NCBI RefSeq assembly: GCF_024198235.1 | Contig: NZ_JAKCFB010000017.1 | Location: 62,001-126,000 of the forward strand | Length of the DNA: 64,000 nucleotides | DNA from: Myxococcus dinghuensis | Lineage (GTDB): Bacteria > Myxococcota > Myxococcia > Myxococcales > Myxococcaceae | Direction: 5' to 3' | Part shown: one piece after another, positions 1-7,997 of the stretch | Layout of the letters: every line of letters begins with the position of its first letter | Position numbering within the stretch: the stretch's first letter is position 1 | Made by a program: the position numbers and the translations under genes | The notes under the pieces: model-generated | The model's database searches: none | What the model was told of the DNA's origin: nothing | What the model saw: the letters and a program-made list of their open reading frames with translations, nothing else

Positions 1-145
1 GCGTGAAGTCCAGCACCACGTCGCGCCCCCGCAGCTCCTCCAGCGACGCCCGGACCTCCTGGGCCGTCCGTCCGTCCAATACCCCCTCCAGCCGCAGGGT
101 GATGCCGCCTGCGCCGTCCTCGCGGTGGATCTGCAGACCCGCCAT
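1..145 (-). CDS. STAS-domain protein (anti-sigma factor antagonist-like), 3' part outside window
   Basis: Only the first 48 codons are inside the window; the gene reads off the left edge on the minus strand. It starts at the ATG complementary to 143-145. The visible residues run from ITLRLEGVLDGRTAQEV to LRGRDVVLDFT, the early strand-helix-strand of a STAS domain as in SpoIIAA/RsbV-type antagonists, where 'L-x-G-x-L-D' precedes the first helix. The phosphorylatable serine would lie beyond the edge, so activity cannot be judged. Such proteins usually act in partner-switching control of sigma factors or in signalling scaffolds. The family call rests on this short stretch alone. Confidence 0.6.
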   Translation of the reverse strand, partial: MAGLQIHREDGAGGITLRLEGVLDGRTAQEVRASLEELRGRDVVLDFT

Positions 146-372
146 TGCCGTGTTCTCCCAGTGGATGCCGTGTGCGCGATGTCCCGAGTGCTCGGGGCAC
201 CGCGGCGACAGCAGGATCCGGGCCATTCGGGCCGCCGGAAACCCACGCGGATTCCGCGGGGTTGCGCTCGCCGGGCGCGAACACTGCCCCGGCGCCTGGA
301 AGAAGTTCAGTCGCGGCGTGGCAAACTCTGCGCGACTGTCGTGTGACGGGCGTCCCGGATGTCAGCTGGCCG

Positions 373-1110
373 TCATCCCTGGCCGCCAACCGTCTTCTGT
401 TGATCGCGCAGGGTCAGCTCGCGCTCCTGCTGCGCCTTCAGCTTGCGGAACTCCTTCACCACCTTGGCGGGGTAGCCGGACATGAACTTCGTGCGCGACT
501 CCTTCTTCGCGAGGATGCGCTTGGCCAGCCCGGGCCCCGCGTTGTACGCGACGAGCGCCTTCTCCACGGAGCCGAAGCGCTCGATGAGGTCCGCCAGGTA
601 GGCGGTGCCCAGCTCGATGTTGGTCTCCACGTCGAAGAGGTTGCTGCTGCGGCCCAGCCGCCAGCCGGCGCGGTCCGCCAGCCAGGTGCCCGTGTCCGGC
701 ATCACCTGCATCAGCCCCATGGCCCCCACGTGGGACACCGCGTAGTTGTTGAACGAGCTCTCACACCGGATGACCGCGACCACCAGGAGCGGGTCCACGT
801 TGTTGCGCTGCGCCTCGCGCACGATGCTCACCGACAGCCGGCGCTGCTGCCGCTCGGGGAGTCCGGAGGCCCTCACCAGCTCCACCACCCCCAGCCGCTC
901 GGCCTCCGCGTAGTGCGCCTCGTCCTCGTACACCTGCAGCTTCGCCAGCGCCGACCTCAGCTCCGCCTCGCGCTGCTGCAACTGCGCGCGCAACATCGCC
1001 ACCTCGGACACCTCGCCCTGGGAGTCGGCCGGCAGGTGCTGGGGGAACGCGAACGCCCCCGTCCCCGTCATCATCGCCGCCGCCGCCAACGCCATCGTCC
1101 AACCCCGCAT
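373..1110 (-). CDS. Lytic murein transglycosylase (SLT/Slt70 type, secreted)
   Basis: A 245-residue protein that should cleave the glycan strands of peptidoglycan to give 1,6-anhydro-muropeptides in the periplasm. The start at 1110 was chosen because it gives a signal peptide (MRGWTMALAAAAMM...GAFAF) preceded by a GGGAGG ribosome site; the frame stays open upstream but that part is not protein-like. Residues about 30-62 look like a short coiled coil (LRAQLQQREAELRSALAKL). The catalytic domain follows: E117 sits in IRCESSFN, followed by GAMGLMQVMP and AYNAGPG, the classical family 1 (SLT) signature motifs. The neighbour upstream is a STAS protein and the next gene is divergent. Confidence 0.9.
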   Translation of the reverse strand: MRGWTMALAAAAMMTGTGAFAFPQHLPADSQGEVSEVAMLRAQLQQREAELRSALAKLQVYEDEAHYAEAERLGVVELVRASGLPERQQRRLSVSIVREAQRNNVDPLLVVAVIRCESSFNNYAVSHVGAMGLMQVMPDTGTWLADRAGWRLGRSSNLFDVETNIELGTAYLADLIERFGSVEKALVAYNAGPGLAKRILAKKESRTKFMSGYPAKVVKEFRKLKAQQERELTLRDQQKTVGGQG

Positions 1111-1423
1111 CCCACCCTCCCAGGCGCCCCCGCGCCACCGCGCCGCCACTGCCGGCGCTCGTGCTCGACCACACGGACATTGCGCCCAAGCAGGCGGCAT
1201 GCCAGGGCCGCGAGATGCGGGGAACCGCGCGTGCTCCTCCTTTGAGATCCATTCCTCCCCTGGGTACCGCGCGGTTGTCGTCCGGGCGGATCGGCTTCTC
1301 AGGGGGCGGAAAAAATGCCCGACCAGGGAACTTCGCTTCCTGTGAAAAGCACCGGGTTGCCCGCGGGGACACCCATTCCTAGCTTGCGCCGGTCCGGGAT
1401 AGGGGACGCGGGGAGGTGCGGAA
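1111..1423. other. Divergent intergenic region
   Basis: 313 bases separate the transglycosylase start from the small membrane-protein gene. It contains no convincing reading frame. The one signal I can point to is a sigma70-like candidate near its right end (separate entry). The sequence around 1310-1345 is less GC-rich than its surroundings, as expected of promoter DNA. Confidence 0.5.
1357..1385 (+). promoter_or_regulatory. Candidate sigma70-type promoter for the 1424 gene
   Basis: TTGCCC at 1357-1362, a 17-base spacer, and TAGCTT at 1380-1385, about 39 bases ahead of the GTG at 1424. Spacing is ideal but both hexamers are only partial matches. Confidence 0.3.
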
Positions 1424-1582
1424 GTGTACTGGACGATGGGATTGATCCTCCTGGTGTTGTGGTGCCTGGGCCTGACGGCGGGCTCCACCGAGGGCTACTG
1501 GGTCCACCTGCTGCTGCTGTTCGCGCTGCTGGCCTTCGTGCTGGCCGTGGTGTCGCGAGGGCGGAGGACGGCGGTGACATGA
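1424..1582 (+). CDS. Small two-helix membrane protein (lmo0937/DUF5670-like)
   Basis: 52 residues starting at a GTG with a GGGGAGG ribosome site six to ten bases upstream. The protein is almost wholly hydrophobic: a first helix (MGLILLVLWCLGLTAG), a short polar turn (STEGYW), a second helix (VHLLLLFALLAFVLAVV) and a basic tail (SRGRRTAVT). This layout, with the 'W..G-I-L-L-V-L-W-x-L-G' opening, matches the widespread lmo0937-type small membrane proteins of unknown role. The stop overlaps the next start as ATGA (1579-1582), so the two genes are probably co-translated. Confidence 0.65.
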   Translation: MYWTMGLILLVLWCLGLTAGSTEGYWVHLLLLFALLAFVLAVVSRGRRTAVT

Positions 1583-2142
1583 GGGCGGCGATGGAGGTGG
1601 AGGGGCTGGAGCTGCCCCGGGACACCGCGGGCTTCTGTCGCCGCGAGTGCCCGTCCTGCCAGCGCCCCTTCAAGACGCGGCCGGGGCCTCACGACGCCCG
1701 GGCGCTGCTGCACAAGCTCCAGGCCTTCTTCTCGCTGGAGAACGCGCACGAGGGCGAGGAGGGGCTGCCGGAGTGGCGCTGCCCGTACTGCGGGCTGCGC
1801 GCGCAGGCGGACGCCTTCCTCACGCCCGCGCAGCAGACACATCTGGAAGCGGTGGCGCGCGCCTGGGCCAATCACGTGCGCTACGAGCAACTGGCCCATG
1901 TCTCGCGCACGCTGGCGCTCAACCCGCGGCCCACCTTCGTCGCGGTGGCGCCGGAGGCGCTGCCCGGCCCCATGGACCCGGAGCCGGACGAACTGCTGCG
2001 CGTCCTGCCGCTGCTGTGCTGTGGCGAGGACGTCAAGCTGCTCTGGGAGTGGGACCAGGCCTTCTTCTGCCCGCGGTGCGGGGCGCGCCACGGCGGGCTG
2101 AGCGGCCGGCAGCAGATCCAGGTCGAGCTGGTCTCCGAGTAG
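1579..2142 (+). CDS. Uncharacterised zinc-ribbon protein
   Basis: 187 residues, function not recognised. It has three separate Cys pairs: CPSC near residue 24, CPYC near residue 69, and CPRC near the C-terminus in a context of FFCPRCGARHGG, which looks like zinc-ribbon knuckles. No signal peptide or membrane segment is present, so it is probably cytosolic. Translation starts four bases inside the upstream small membrane-protein gene (ATGA), suggesting coupling. The protein resembles myxobacterial CXXC hypothetical proteins only in its knuckles; I cannot place it in a named family. Confidence 0.6.
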   Translation: MRAAMEVEGLELPRDTAGFCRRECPSCQRPFKTRPGPHDARALLHKLQAFFSLENAHEGEEGLPEWRCPYCGLRAQADAFLTPAQQTHLEAVARAWANHVRYEQLAHVSRTLALNPRPTFVAVAPEALPGPMDPEPDELLRVLPLLCCGEDVKLLWEWDQAFFCPRCGARHGGLSGRQQIQVELVSE

Positions 2143-2200
2143 GCGAATAGGCGTCGGGGAGGGTGGACGCGGGCCCGCCCCGGCGGCAGGCTCGCGCCCC

Positions 2201-3283
2201 ATGAAGAAGGAGCTCGTCGGCCGGGCCGTGCTGGTGGGGTTGCTGCTCACCGCGCACGTGGCCGGGGCGCATGACGCCGACATCCTCTACACCCAGGTGC
2301 GCCGCGTCGCCGCCGACTCGCCGGAGGTCCGGCAGGTGTTCACGTTGACCTCGGCCACGCTCGGCCTGCTCGTCCCCGCCGACGCGGACGGGGACGGCGC
2401 CGTGTCCCAGGCGGACCTGGACGCCCGGCACGCCGCGCTGGCCGTGGGCCTGTGGGACGCGCTGCCGCTGAGCGCGGGCGGCCAGCCGTGTGCGCGCACC
2501 GCCCAGGCCGCGGTGCTCCGCCAGACGTTCGTGGAGCTGACCGCGACGTACACCTGTCCCCCCGGGGCGCTGCGGCAGCGCTACGGCGTGCTGGCGGTGC
2601 TGCCGGAGGGCTACCGCGTCATCCTCGGCAGTTCGGTGGAGGGCGAGGCGCCCGGGGCGCTGTTCGCGGACGCGCTGCAGCCCACGCTGTCGATTCCCGG
2701 ACAGGGCGAGGCGGGGGAGGGCGCGCGGGTGTCCGGCTTCGCCGGTTGGGTGGGCTTGGGCATCCGTCACATCTTCGAGGGCATCGACCACCTGGCCTTC
2801 CTGCTGGCGGTGCTGCTGGTGGGCGGCGGCCTCAAGCGGGTGCTGCTCCTGGTGACGTCGTTCACCGTCGCGCACTCGCTCACGCTGGGGGCCACGGCGC
2901 TCGGCTGGGTGGTGCTGGACGGGGACCGGACCCGGTGGGTGGAGGCGGCCATCGCCCTGTCCATCATCTACGTGGCGGCGGAGAACCTGGTGCTGCGCCA
3001 GCACCGCCACCGCGCGCTCATCACCTTCCTCTTCGGCCTGGTGCACGGCTTCGGCTTCGCGAGCGTGCTGGCGGGCTATGGCCTGGGGGACTCGGTGGTG
3101 ACGGGGCTGTTGGGCTTCAACCTGGGCGTGGAAGTGGGGCAGGCGGTGGTGGTGGCCGTGCTCCTGCCGCCGCTGCGCATGCTCCAGCGCCGCCCGGCCC
3201 TGCACCGGGGCGCGGTCCGCTTGTTGTCGGTGGGCATCCTCATGGCTGGGGGTTTCTGGTTGTTCGAACGGGCCCTCGGTTGA
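2201..3283 (+). CDS. HupE/UreJ_2-family membrane protein with EF-hand-like loop
   Basis: 360 residues. A signal peptide (KKELVGRAVLVGLLLTAHVAGA) leads into a soluble N-terminal domain of about 170 residues. Within it is a loop DADGDGAVSQAD (around residues 61-72) that fits the Ca2+-binding EF-hand pattern D-x-D-x-D-G. The C-terminal half is a polytopic membrane domain with the HupE/UreJ_2 motifs: GIRHIFEGIDHLAFLLAV, FTVAHSLTL, GLVHGFGFA and FNLGVEVGQ. Members of this family are linked to nickel or cobalt handling or to hydrogenase maturation, but no metalloenzyme lies nearby, so substrate is unknown. Start chosen at the ATG that opens the signal peptide. Confidence 0.75.
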   Translation: MKKELVGRAVLVGLLLTAHVAGAHDADILYTQVRRVAADSPEVRQVFTLTSATLGLLVPADADGDGAVSQADLDARHAALAVGLWDALPLSAGGQPCARTAQAAVLRQTFVELTATYTCPPGALRQRYGVLAVLPEGYRVILGSSVEGEAPGALFADALQPTLSIPGQGEAGEGARVSGFAGWVGLGIRHIFEGIDHLAFLLAVLLVGGGLKRVLLLVTSFTVAHSLTLGATALGWVVLDGDRTRWVEAAIALSIIYVAAENLVLRQHRHRALITFLFGLVHGFGFASVLAGYGLGDSVVTGLLGFNLGVEVGQAVVVAVLLPPLRMLQRRPALHRGAVRLLSVGILMAGGFWLFERALG

Positions 3284-3341
3284 ACTTGGAGGAGGCCATC
3301 CCTACCTTGCGGAGGAAGAGGGTAGGGATCGGGGGACGTAG

Positions 3342-3815
3342 ATGGGTGCGAGGCATACCCGGCTGGCAGCGGCGCTGGCAGCCGCGTGGGAGGCGGAGGT
3401 CGTCTCCGCCCGACGGATGACGATGCTCGCCGAGCGCATCATGGACGCGCGGATCCGCGCGCGGCTCATGGTGCTGGCCGCGTTCTGCCGGGCGCACGCG
3501 TCGCGGCTGCTCGCGCGGCTGGCGGCGCTGGGGCGGGGGCCCCTGCCCGTGCCCCCCGAGCACATCGAACTGGACGCGGACACGCTCCTGGAGCTGCGGC
3601 GCGAGGGCGCCTTCGCCCGGGCCTCGGCCGCCCGCTACGAGACGACCGCCGAGCTGGCCCGCCAGCAGGCGGACCTGTCCTCCGCCTGGGTGTGCGAGCT
3701 CAACCGCACCGAGGAGCAGGACCGGGCCCGGGAGCTGCTGGCCCTGGCCGAGGGGGCCCTCGCCGCCAATGTCGTGACGCCCCCGCCGGCGGCCGCCGCG
3801 CCCGCGGACTCCTGA
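3342..3815 (+). CDS. Hypothetical all-helical protein
   Basis: 157 residues, no recognised family. The sequence is rich in Ala, Arg, Leu and Glu and predicts as long amphipathic helices with no membrane segment or signal peptide. The first about 65 residues (AERIMDARIRARLMVLAAFCRAHASRLL, shown as two parts in the text: AERIMDARIRAR and LMVLAAFCRAHA) have a four-helix-bundle feel, and the end is a Pro/Ala tail. Translation begins at an ATG after GGGGGACGTAG. It stands between a membrane protein and a coiled-coil protein, all on the plus strand, but with gaps of about 60 bases that give no clue to function. Confidence 0.5.
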   Translation: MGARHTRLAAALAAAWEAEVVSARRMTMLAERIMDARIRARLMVLAAFCRAHASRLLARLAALGRGPLPVPPEHIELDADTLLELRREGAFARASAARYETTAELARQQADLSSAWVCELNRTEEQDRARELLALAEGALAANVVTPPPAAAAPADS

Positions 3816-3878
3816 AAACCCCGCGAGCGCTCGCTCTCCCGGTGACAGTGCCGGCGCGTTGGGCGTAGATCTGCGCCC

Positions 3879-4649
3879 ATGGCGAAGGAGAGCTACAACG
3901 ACCTCATCTTCCAGCTCGGCGACCTCTCCCGGGACAGGCTCCCGGGCAAGCCGAACTGCCCACGCTCCATGGACCGCGTCTACCGGGCCGAGGAAGCCGT
4001 GGTGGCGCGCCGGGACGAACTGGCCGGGCTCGAGCAGGAGATGAACGACGAGGACGCGGCCTACCAGGAGTTCCTGGCCGAACAGGAGAAGGAGAAGGGC
4101 GGCCACCAGGCCATCGTCCGCAAGTGGAAGAAGGCGGTGGACGCCATCGACGGCAAGGTGAAGGACCTGCGCAAGACGCTGGCCACCCGCCGCGCGGAGC
4201 TGCGCTACGCCCAGGACGCGCTCCTCAAGCTGGAGAAGAAGATCGCCGACATGGAGCTGACGCGGCAGGACCCCGCCAAGGTGGACGTCGCGCGCACCAA
4301 CCTCAAGAAGAACCGCCTCGCCCAGATGCGCCTGGGTCGCGAGGTGGAGGACCTGGACGAGCGTCTGGCCACCGCCCTCACCCCGGAGCCCGGCCAGCCC
4401 GGCGCCCCCGGCATCCTGGCGCACAAGCGCCTGCTGGAGATGGAGGACGAGGCGGAGGCCCGGCTGGGCGAGCACGACGCGCGCATGGCGGAGATCGACC
4501 AGGCGATCGGGGGCCTGGAGGAACAGGTCAAGGCCGCCGAGGATTATCTCGATCAGGCACTTTTCCTTCTCGGGGAAGACGTGTATGCCCAGCGCATCGC
4601 GGATGCGCAGCTCGCGCCTTTCTATCCGAGGCTTGATCGCGCCGAGTGA
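3879..4649 (+). CDS. Hypothetical coiled-coil protein
   Basis: 256 residues with no family recognised. Almost the whole protein from residue 30 on is charged and heptad-like: blocks such as EEAVVARRDELAGLEQEM, VDAIDGKVKDLRKTLATRR and LGREVEDLDERLATAL. There is no signal peptide, so the protein is likely cytosolic and perhaps structural. The C-terminal about 25 residues lose the heptads. The next gene, rplC, has its own promoter, so there is no sign of co-transcription with it. Confidence 0.55.
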   Translation: MAKESYNDLIFQLGDLSRDRLPGKPNCPRSMDRVYRAEEAVVARRDELAGLEQEMNDEDAAYQEFLAEQEKEKGGHQAIVRKWKKAVDAIDGKVKDLRKTLATRRAELRYAQDALLKLEKKIADMELTRQDPAKVDVARTNLKKNRLAQMRLGREVEDLDERLATALTPEPGQPGAPGILAHKRLLEMEDEAEARLGEHDARMAEIDQAIGGLEEQVKAAEDYLDQALFLLGEDVYAQRIADAQLAPFYPRLDRAE

Positions 4650-4671
4650 CGTGCTCACCCGCCCGTAGTGC

Positions 4672-4699
4672 TTGACGTGAGGGGCGTGTCTGCTACATT
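4672..4699 (+). promoter_or_regulatory. rplC promoter, extended -10
   Basis: TTGACG at 4672-4677, a 16-base spacer and TACATT at 4694-4699, with an upstream TG (4691-4692) that makes an extended -10. Transcription would start near 4706, leaving a leader of about 90 bases before the GTG start, long enough for leader-based control. Immediately after the preceding stop, so it separates rplC from the coiled-coil gene. Confidence 0.6.
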
Positions 4700-4795
4700 G
4701 CGCCGCTTCCTGGGGACCGCAGAGATGTTCGCGGGCCAGATCATTGATTTTATTGGGTTTTTCCGCGCCACGCGCGCTGGCAGTGTGAGGACGAC

Positions 4796-5467
4796 GTGAA
4801 GGGTCTGATTGGCAAGAAGATCGGGATGACCCAGGTGTTCAACGACGAGGGCAACCTCGTCCCCGTGACGGTCATCGACGTGAGCACCTGCCAGGTCGTG
4901 GGCAAGCGTACCCCGGAGAAGGACCAGTACTCCGCGGTTACCCTGGGCTTTGGCGAGATTCGCGAGAAGATTCTCAACAAGTGCGAGCGGGGCTTCTTCA
5001 AGAAGAACAACGCCCCGTACCGCCGGCACCTGAAGGAGTTCCGCGTCACGGTGGAGGAGGCGACCTCCTTCAACGTGGGCGACGCCGTCAAGGCGGACAT
5101 GTTCTCCAAGGGCCAGCTCGTGGACGTCACGGGCGTGACCAAGGGCCGCGGCTTCTCCGGCGTCATGCGCCGCTGGAGCTTCAAGGGTTCGCAGACGAAG
5201 ACGCACGGTACGCACGAGTACCAGCGTCACCCGGGCGCCATCGGTCAGCGTAAGACGCCGGGCCGTACGTACCCCAACAAGAAGATGCCCGGTCACTACG
5301 GCGTGGAGCAGGTCACCACGCAGAACCTGACCGTCGTCGACGTGGACGTGGAGAAGGGCCTCGTGCTGGTCAAGGGCGCCGTCCCGGGCCACAACAACGC
5401 GGTCGTCTACCTGCGTTCGAGCATCAAGGTCGCCCTCCGCGAGCAGCACAAGGCCGCGCGCGGCTGA
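4796..5467 (+). CDS. rplC: 50S ribosomal protein L3
   Basis: 223 residues, normal length for bacterial L3. It opens KGLIGKKIGMTQVF and carries the central basic loop that reaches toward the peptidyl-transferase centre (KGRGFSGVMRRW, then HGTHEYQRHPGAIGQ and KKMPGHYG). The glutamine in the GAIGQ-type loop is the residue methylated by PrmB in other bacteria. The start is a GTG. The gene is alone: no rpsJ upstream and no rplD/rplW downstream, but a promoter and a strong intrinsic terminator bracket it. Codon use looks tuned for high expression (few rare codons, many AAG/CGT). Confidence 0.97.
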   Translation: MKGLIGKKIGMTQVFNDEGNLVPVTVIDVSTCQVVGKRTPEKDQYSAVTLGFGEIREKILNKCERGFFKKNNAPYRRHLKEFRVTVEEATSFNVGDAVKADMFSKGQLVDVTGVTKGRGFSGVMRRWSFKGSQTKTHGTHEYQRHPGAIGQRKTPGRTYPNKKMPGHYGVEQVTTQNLTVVDVDVEKGLVLVKGAVPGHNNAVVYLRSSIKVALREQHKAARG

Positions 5468-5495
5468 TCCGCGACGCTTCCTGAAGCAGTGCCAG

Positions 5496-5547
5496 CGCCC
5501 CGCCTCCGGGCCCGATCTTCGGGCATCCGGGCGGGGCGTTTGCTTTT
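5496..5547 (+). terminator. Intrinsic terminator of rplC
   Basis: A nine-base outer stem (CGCCCCGCC at 5496-5504 with GGCGGGGCG at 5530-5538) encloses a second hairpin (GCCCGA-tctt-CGGGC) and is followed directly by TTTGCTTTT. It lies 28 bases after the rplC stop. Confidence 0.85.
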
Positions 5548-5855
5548 GCGCGAAGCGGTCGCCCTGGCGCACCGGGTGGGGCAGGGTGTGCCCACGGTGG
5601 GTGGTGCTGGAGGGCACGCTGGGTCCTCGCGCCTCCCCGGGTGGCCCGGAAACGTTGAGAGGTGGGCGGCGCGGGGGCGCCCGGGTGAAAAGAATTCCGC
5701 CTCCTGGGCTCCGTGGCTTGTCGCGGGTGGAAGGCGTGCGCACATGGATGCCCCACGGAGGGGGCCTGGACGTCGGGTGACGCAGGCACCCCGGATGAGG
5801 GAGGCTTCCGGGCTTCCCGCACTCGTCGGCCCCGGGGAGGGGCCGGGCAGGAACC
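5548..5855. other. Intergenic region before the nfs-like operon
   Basis: About 308 bases between the rplC terminator and nfsA. No conserved reading frame is visible. It must hold the operon promoter, but I could not pick a consensus -35/-10 pair or a sigma54-type -24/-12 pair with confidence. The only low-GC patch (5685-5705, around AAAAGAATTCC) is the likeliest regulatory core. Confidence 0.4.
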
Positions 5856-6677
5856 ATGATCGCACGCACGCTTCGCGTCTTCGCTTCACTGGTGGGCTTG
5901 CTGGGGGCCTCTGTCGCCGCCGCGCAGGATGACGAGGCCGTCCTCGACAACGTGGTGGTCCGCAACCGGCTGTACGAGCCGGGCGGGCACCTCGAGGTGT
6001 CGTTGGGGGTGGGGCTTCCCCTGCAGTCGAACCTGACGGCGCACTACTTCTTCAACGCGGGCGTCGCCTACAACCTGTTCAACACCTTCGCGGTGGAGGC
6101 GCGCGCCGGCTACGCCGCCAGCCGCCACACAGGCCTGGCGCGCTCCATCTCCGAGAGCTTCCTCAACCGGGAGGACAAGCGCGTCACCGACGAGCTGAAG
6201 GACCTCTGGGAGTTGAACGTCCACGGCGTGGCGGGCGTGCGGTGGGCGCCCATCTACGGGAAGCTCAGCCTCGTGTCGGACCTGCCCGCGCACTTCCAGG
6301 CCTATCTCTGGGCCGGCGGAGGCGTGGGCAGCTTCCAGCGCAACTCCGTCATCCAGTGCGCGCGGGTGGTCGACCGGGAGCTGGGCATCTGTGACAACCG
6401 CACCGTGCCCACGGACCGGGGCTCCGCGTCGGAGAACTACTGGGTGCGCGAGACGCGCGTGGCGCCGGTGGTGTCCGCGGCGGTGGGCTTCCGCTTCTTC
6501 ATCCTCGACAAGCACGGGCTGCGGCTGGAGCTGCGCGACTGGGTGTTCCGCGACCAGTACCGCGTCAACCTGGTTCGCGACGACTGGGAGGCCGGGCGTG
6601 TGACGGGCGAGGAGGCCTCCAGTCCGGGCCTGACGCACCTGGTGCAGTTCGACCTCGGCTACACCTTCTCCTTCTAG
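5856..6677 (+). CDS. nfsA: Outer-membrane beta-barrel protein, NfsA-like
   Basis: 273 residues with a signal peptide ending near AASVAAAQ. The mature part shows alternating hydrophobic strands and ends in an aromatic residue (LGYTFSF), the hallmark of an outer-membrane barrel; it belongs to the myxobacterial paralogous barrel group (TIGR04565-like). It is the first of eight genes whose order and domain types match nfsA-H, which in Myxococcus xanthus is needed to assemble the spore coat and is paralogous to the glt gliding-motility genes. Assignment as nfsA rests on that synteny rather than on sequence memory; gltA/B-type is the alternative. Confidence 0.72.
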   Translation: MIARTLRVFASLVGLLGASVAAAQDDEAVLDNVVVRNRLYEPGGHLEVSLGVGLPLQSNLTAHYFFNAGVAYNLFNTFAVEARAGYAASRHTGLARSISESFLNREDKRVTDELKDLWELNVHGVAGVRWAPIYGKLSLVSDLPAHFQAYLWAGGGVGSFQRNSVIQCARVVDRELGICDNRTVPTDRGSASENYWVRETRVAPVVSAAVGFRFFILDKHGLRLELRDWVFRDQYRVNLVRDDWEAGRVTGEEASSPGLTHLVQFDLGYTFSF

Positions 6678-6690
6678 GGCATTGCCAACC

Positions 6691-7974
6691 ATGCGACCGA
6701 TTCTGTCCCTCGCGCTTCTCGCCGCGGCGGTGGCCCAGGCCGCGCCCCGGCTCCCCGCGTCCGGCGTCGTGCTGGCCCAGGCGCGGGAGGTGCCCTCCGT
6801 GCCCGCGCCGGGCGCGGAGACGTCCGTGCCGCCGCCACCCGCCCAGCCGGCCACGCCGCTGCCGGAGGTCCCCCGCACCAACACCGCGCGGCCGGAGCCG
6901 GTGGCGCCGCGCGAGTCGGCGCGGCCCGCGCCCTCCGTCGAGCCCGCGCTCGCGCCCATGGGCGGCGAGGACGCTCCGGGAGGCGATGCGCCCGCGATGG
7001 CCCAGGAGCCCGCGCCCCGGCCGGAGGCGCCGGTGGGGGAGGAACCCGAGGCGCCGGTGGTGCCCGGTGACGCGCCGGTGCTGGCCGCGTCCGACGAGGC
7101 GCCGCGCACCACGGACGCGCGCCAGCAGCGGTTGGTGAACGGCGCGCCGCTCTACGACCCGAACGTGTCGCTGCACATCGTGCAGAAGAAGCGCTTCGCG
7201 GACGAGGGCAAGCACGAACTGGCGCTGTATCCGGCCGTGGTGCAGGTGAACGGCAAGTACACCAACCACGCGGGCACGGCGCTGCACTACAGCTACCACC
7301 TGCAGGAGAACTTCGCGCTCCAGGTGACGGGCCAGTACAACTGGCACACCAACGAGAGCGACTTCAACCTGGAGCTCATCGACAAGGTGCGCGAGCAGGC
7401 GCAGGCGGCCTCGTCGCTCCTGCTCGTGTGGGGGCTGCAGGCGGGCGTGGAGGTGACGCCCCTGTACGGCAAGTTCGCGTTCCTGGACAACAAGCTGGCG
7501 CAGTTCAGCCTGGTGCTCAGCGGTGGGGCGGGCGTGGGCTTCACGCGCCACCTCATCCGCCCGGAAGTCGCGAACGAGGTGGACGGCCAGCGCTACGACG
7601 TGCCCGCGCGCTTCGGTGACACCGGCTCGAAGTTCCTCGGCTCGGTGGGTGGCGGCTTCCGGCTCCAGTTCGGCGAGTCCTATGCGCTGCGCCTGGAGGT
7701 CCGCGACCTCATCTACACCGCGCGCGTGGACAAGGTGGACGGCTGCAACCTGGCGGACTTCGAGGCGCTGGAGGCCGCGCGCTCCAGTGGTCAGGACTTC
7801 GCCTCGCTGCAACTGAGCGGTAGCTGCAAGTACCAGAAGTTCGACGGCATCGACCCGAAGACGAAGAAGAACTACCGCGAGGACATCATCCTCGGGCGTG
7901 ACCTGGTCGCCGAGCCGTCCTCCGACGTCCTCAACAACATCGGCTTCTACGCAGGCTTCTCGTTCCTCTTCTGA
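6691..7974 (+). CDS. nfsB: Outer-membrane beta-barrel protein with Pro-rich N-terminus, NfsB-like
   Basis: 427 residues. The signal peptide (MRPILSLALLAAAVAQA) is followed by about 130 residues of Pro/Ala/Glu-rich linker (PAPGAETSVPPPP, PRPEAPVGEEPE) that should span the periplasm or wall, and then a barrel domain closely similar in style to the upstream protein, ending GFYAGFSFLF with the terminal Phe. The start used is the ATG at 6691 rather than the in-frame TTG nine bases earlier. The gene is 13 bases after nfsA and clearly in the same operon. It is probably an outer-membrane partner of the Nfs trans-envelope complex. Confidence 0.72.
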   Translation: MRPILSLALLAAAVAQAAPRLPASGVVLAQAREVPSVPAPGAETSVPPPPAQPATPLPEVPRTNTARPEPVAPRESARPAPSVEPALAPMGGEDAPGGDAPAMAQEPAPRPEAPVGEEPEAPVVPGDAPVLAASDEAPRTTDARQQRLVNGAPLYDPNVSLHIVQKKRFADEGKHELALYPAVVQVNGKYTNHAGTALHYSYHLQENFALQVTGQYNWHTNESDFNLELIDKVREQAQAASSLLLVWGLQAGVEVTPLYGKFAFLDNKLAQFSLVLSGGAGVGFTRHLIRPEVANEVDGQRYDVPARFGDTGSKFLGSVGGGFRLQFGESYALRLEVRDLIYTARVDKVDGCNLADFEALEAARSSGQDFASLQLSGSCKYQKFDGIDPKTKKNYREDIILGRDLVAEPSSDVLNNIGFYAGFSFLF

Positions 7975-7997
7975 ACGCCATGCAGGCACTCCACGCC

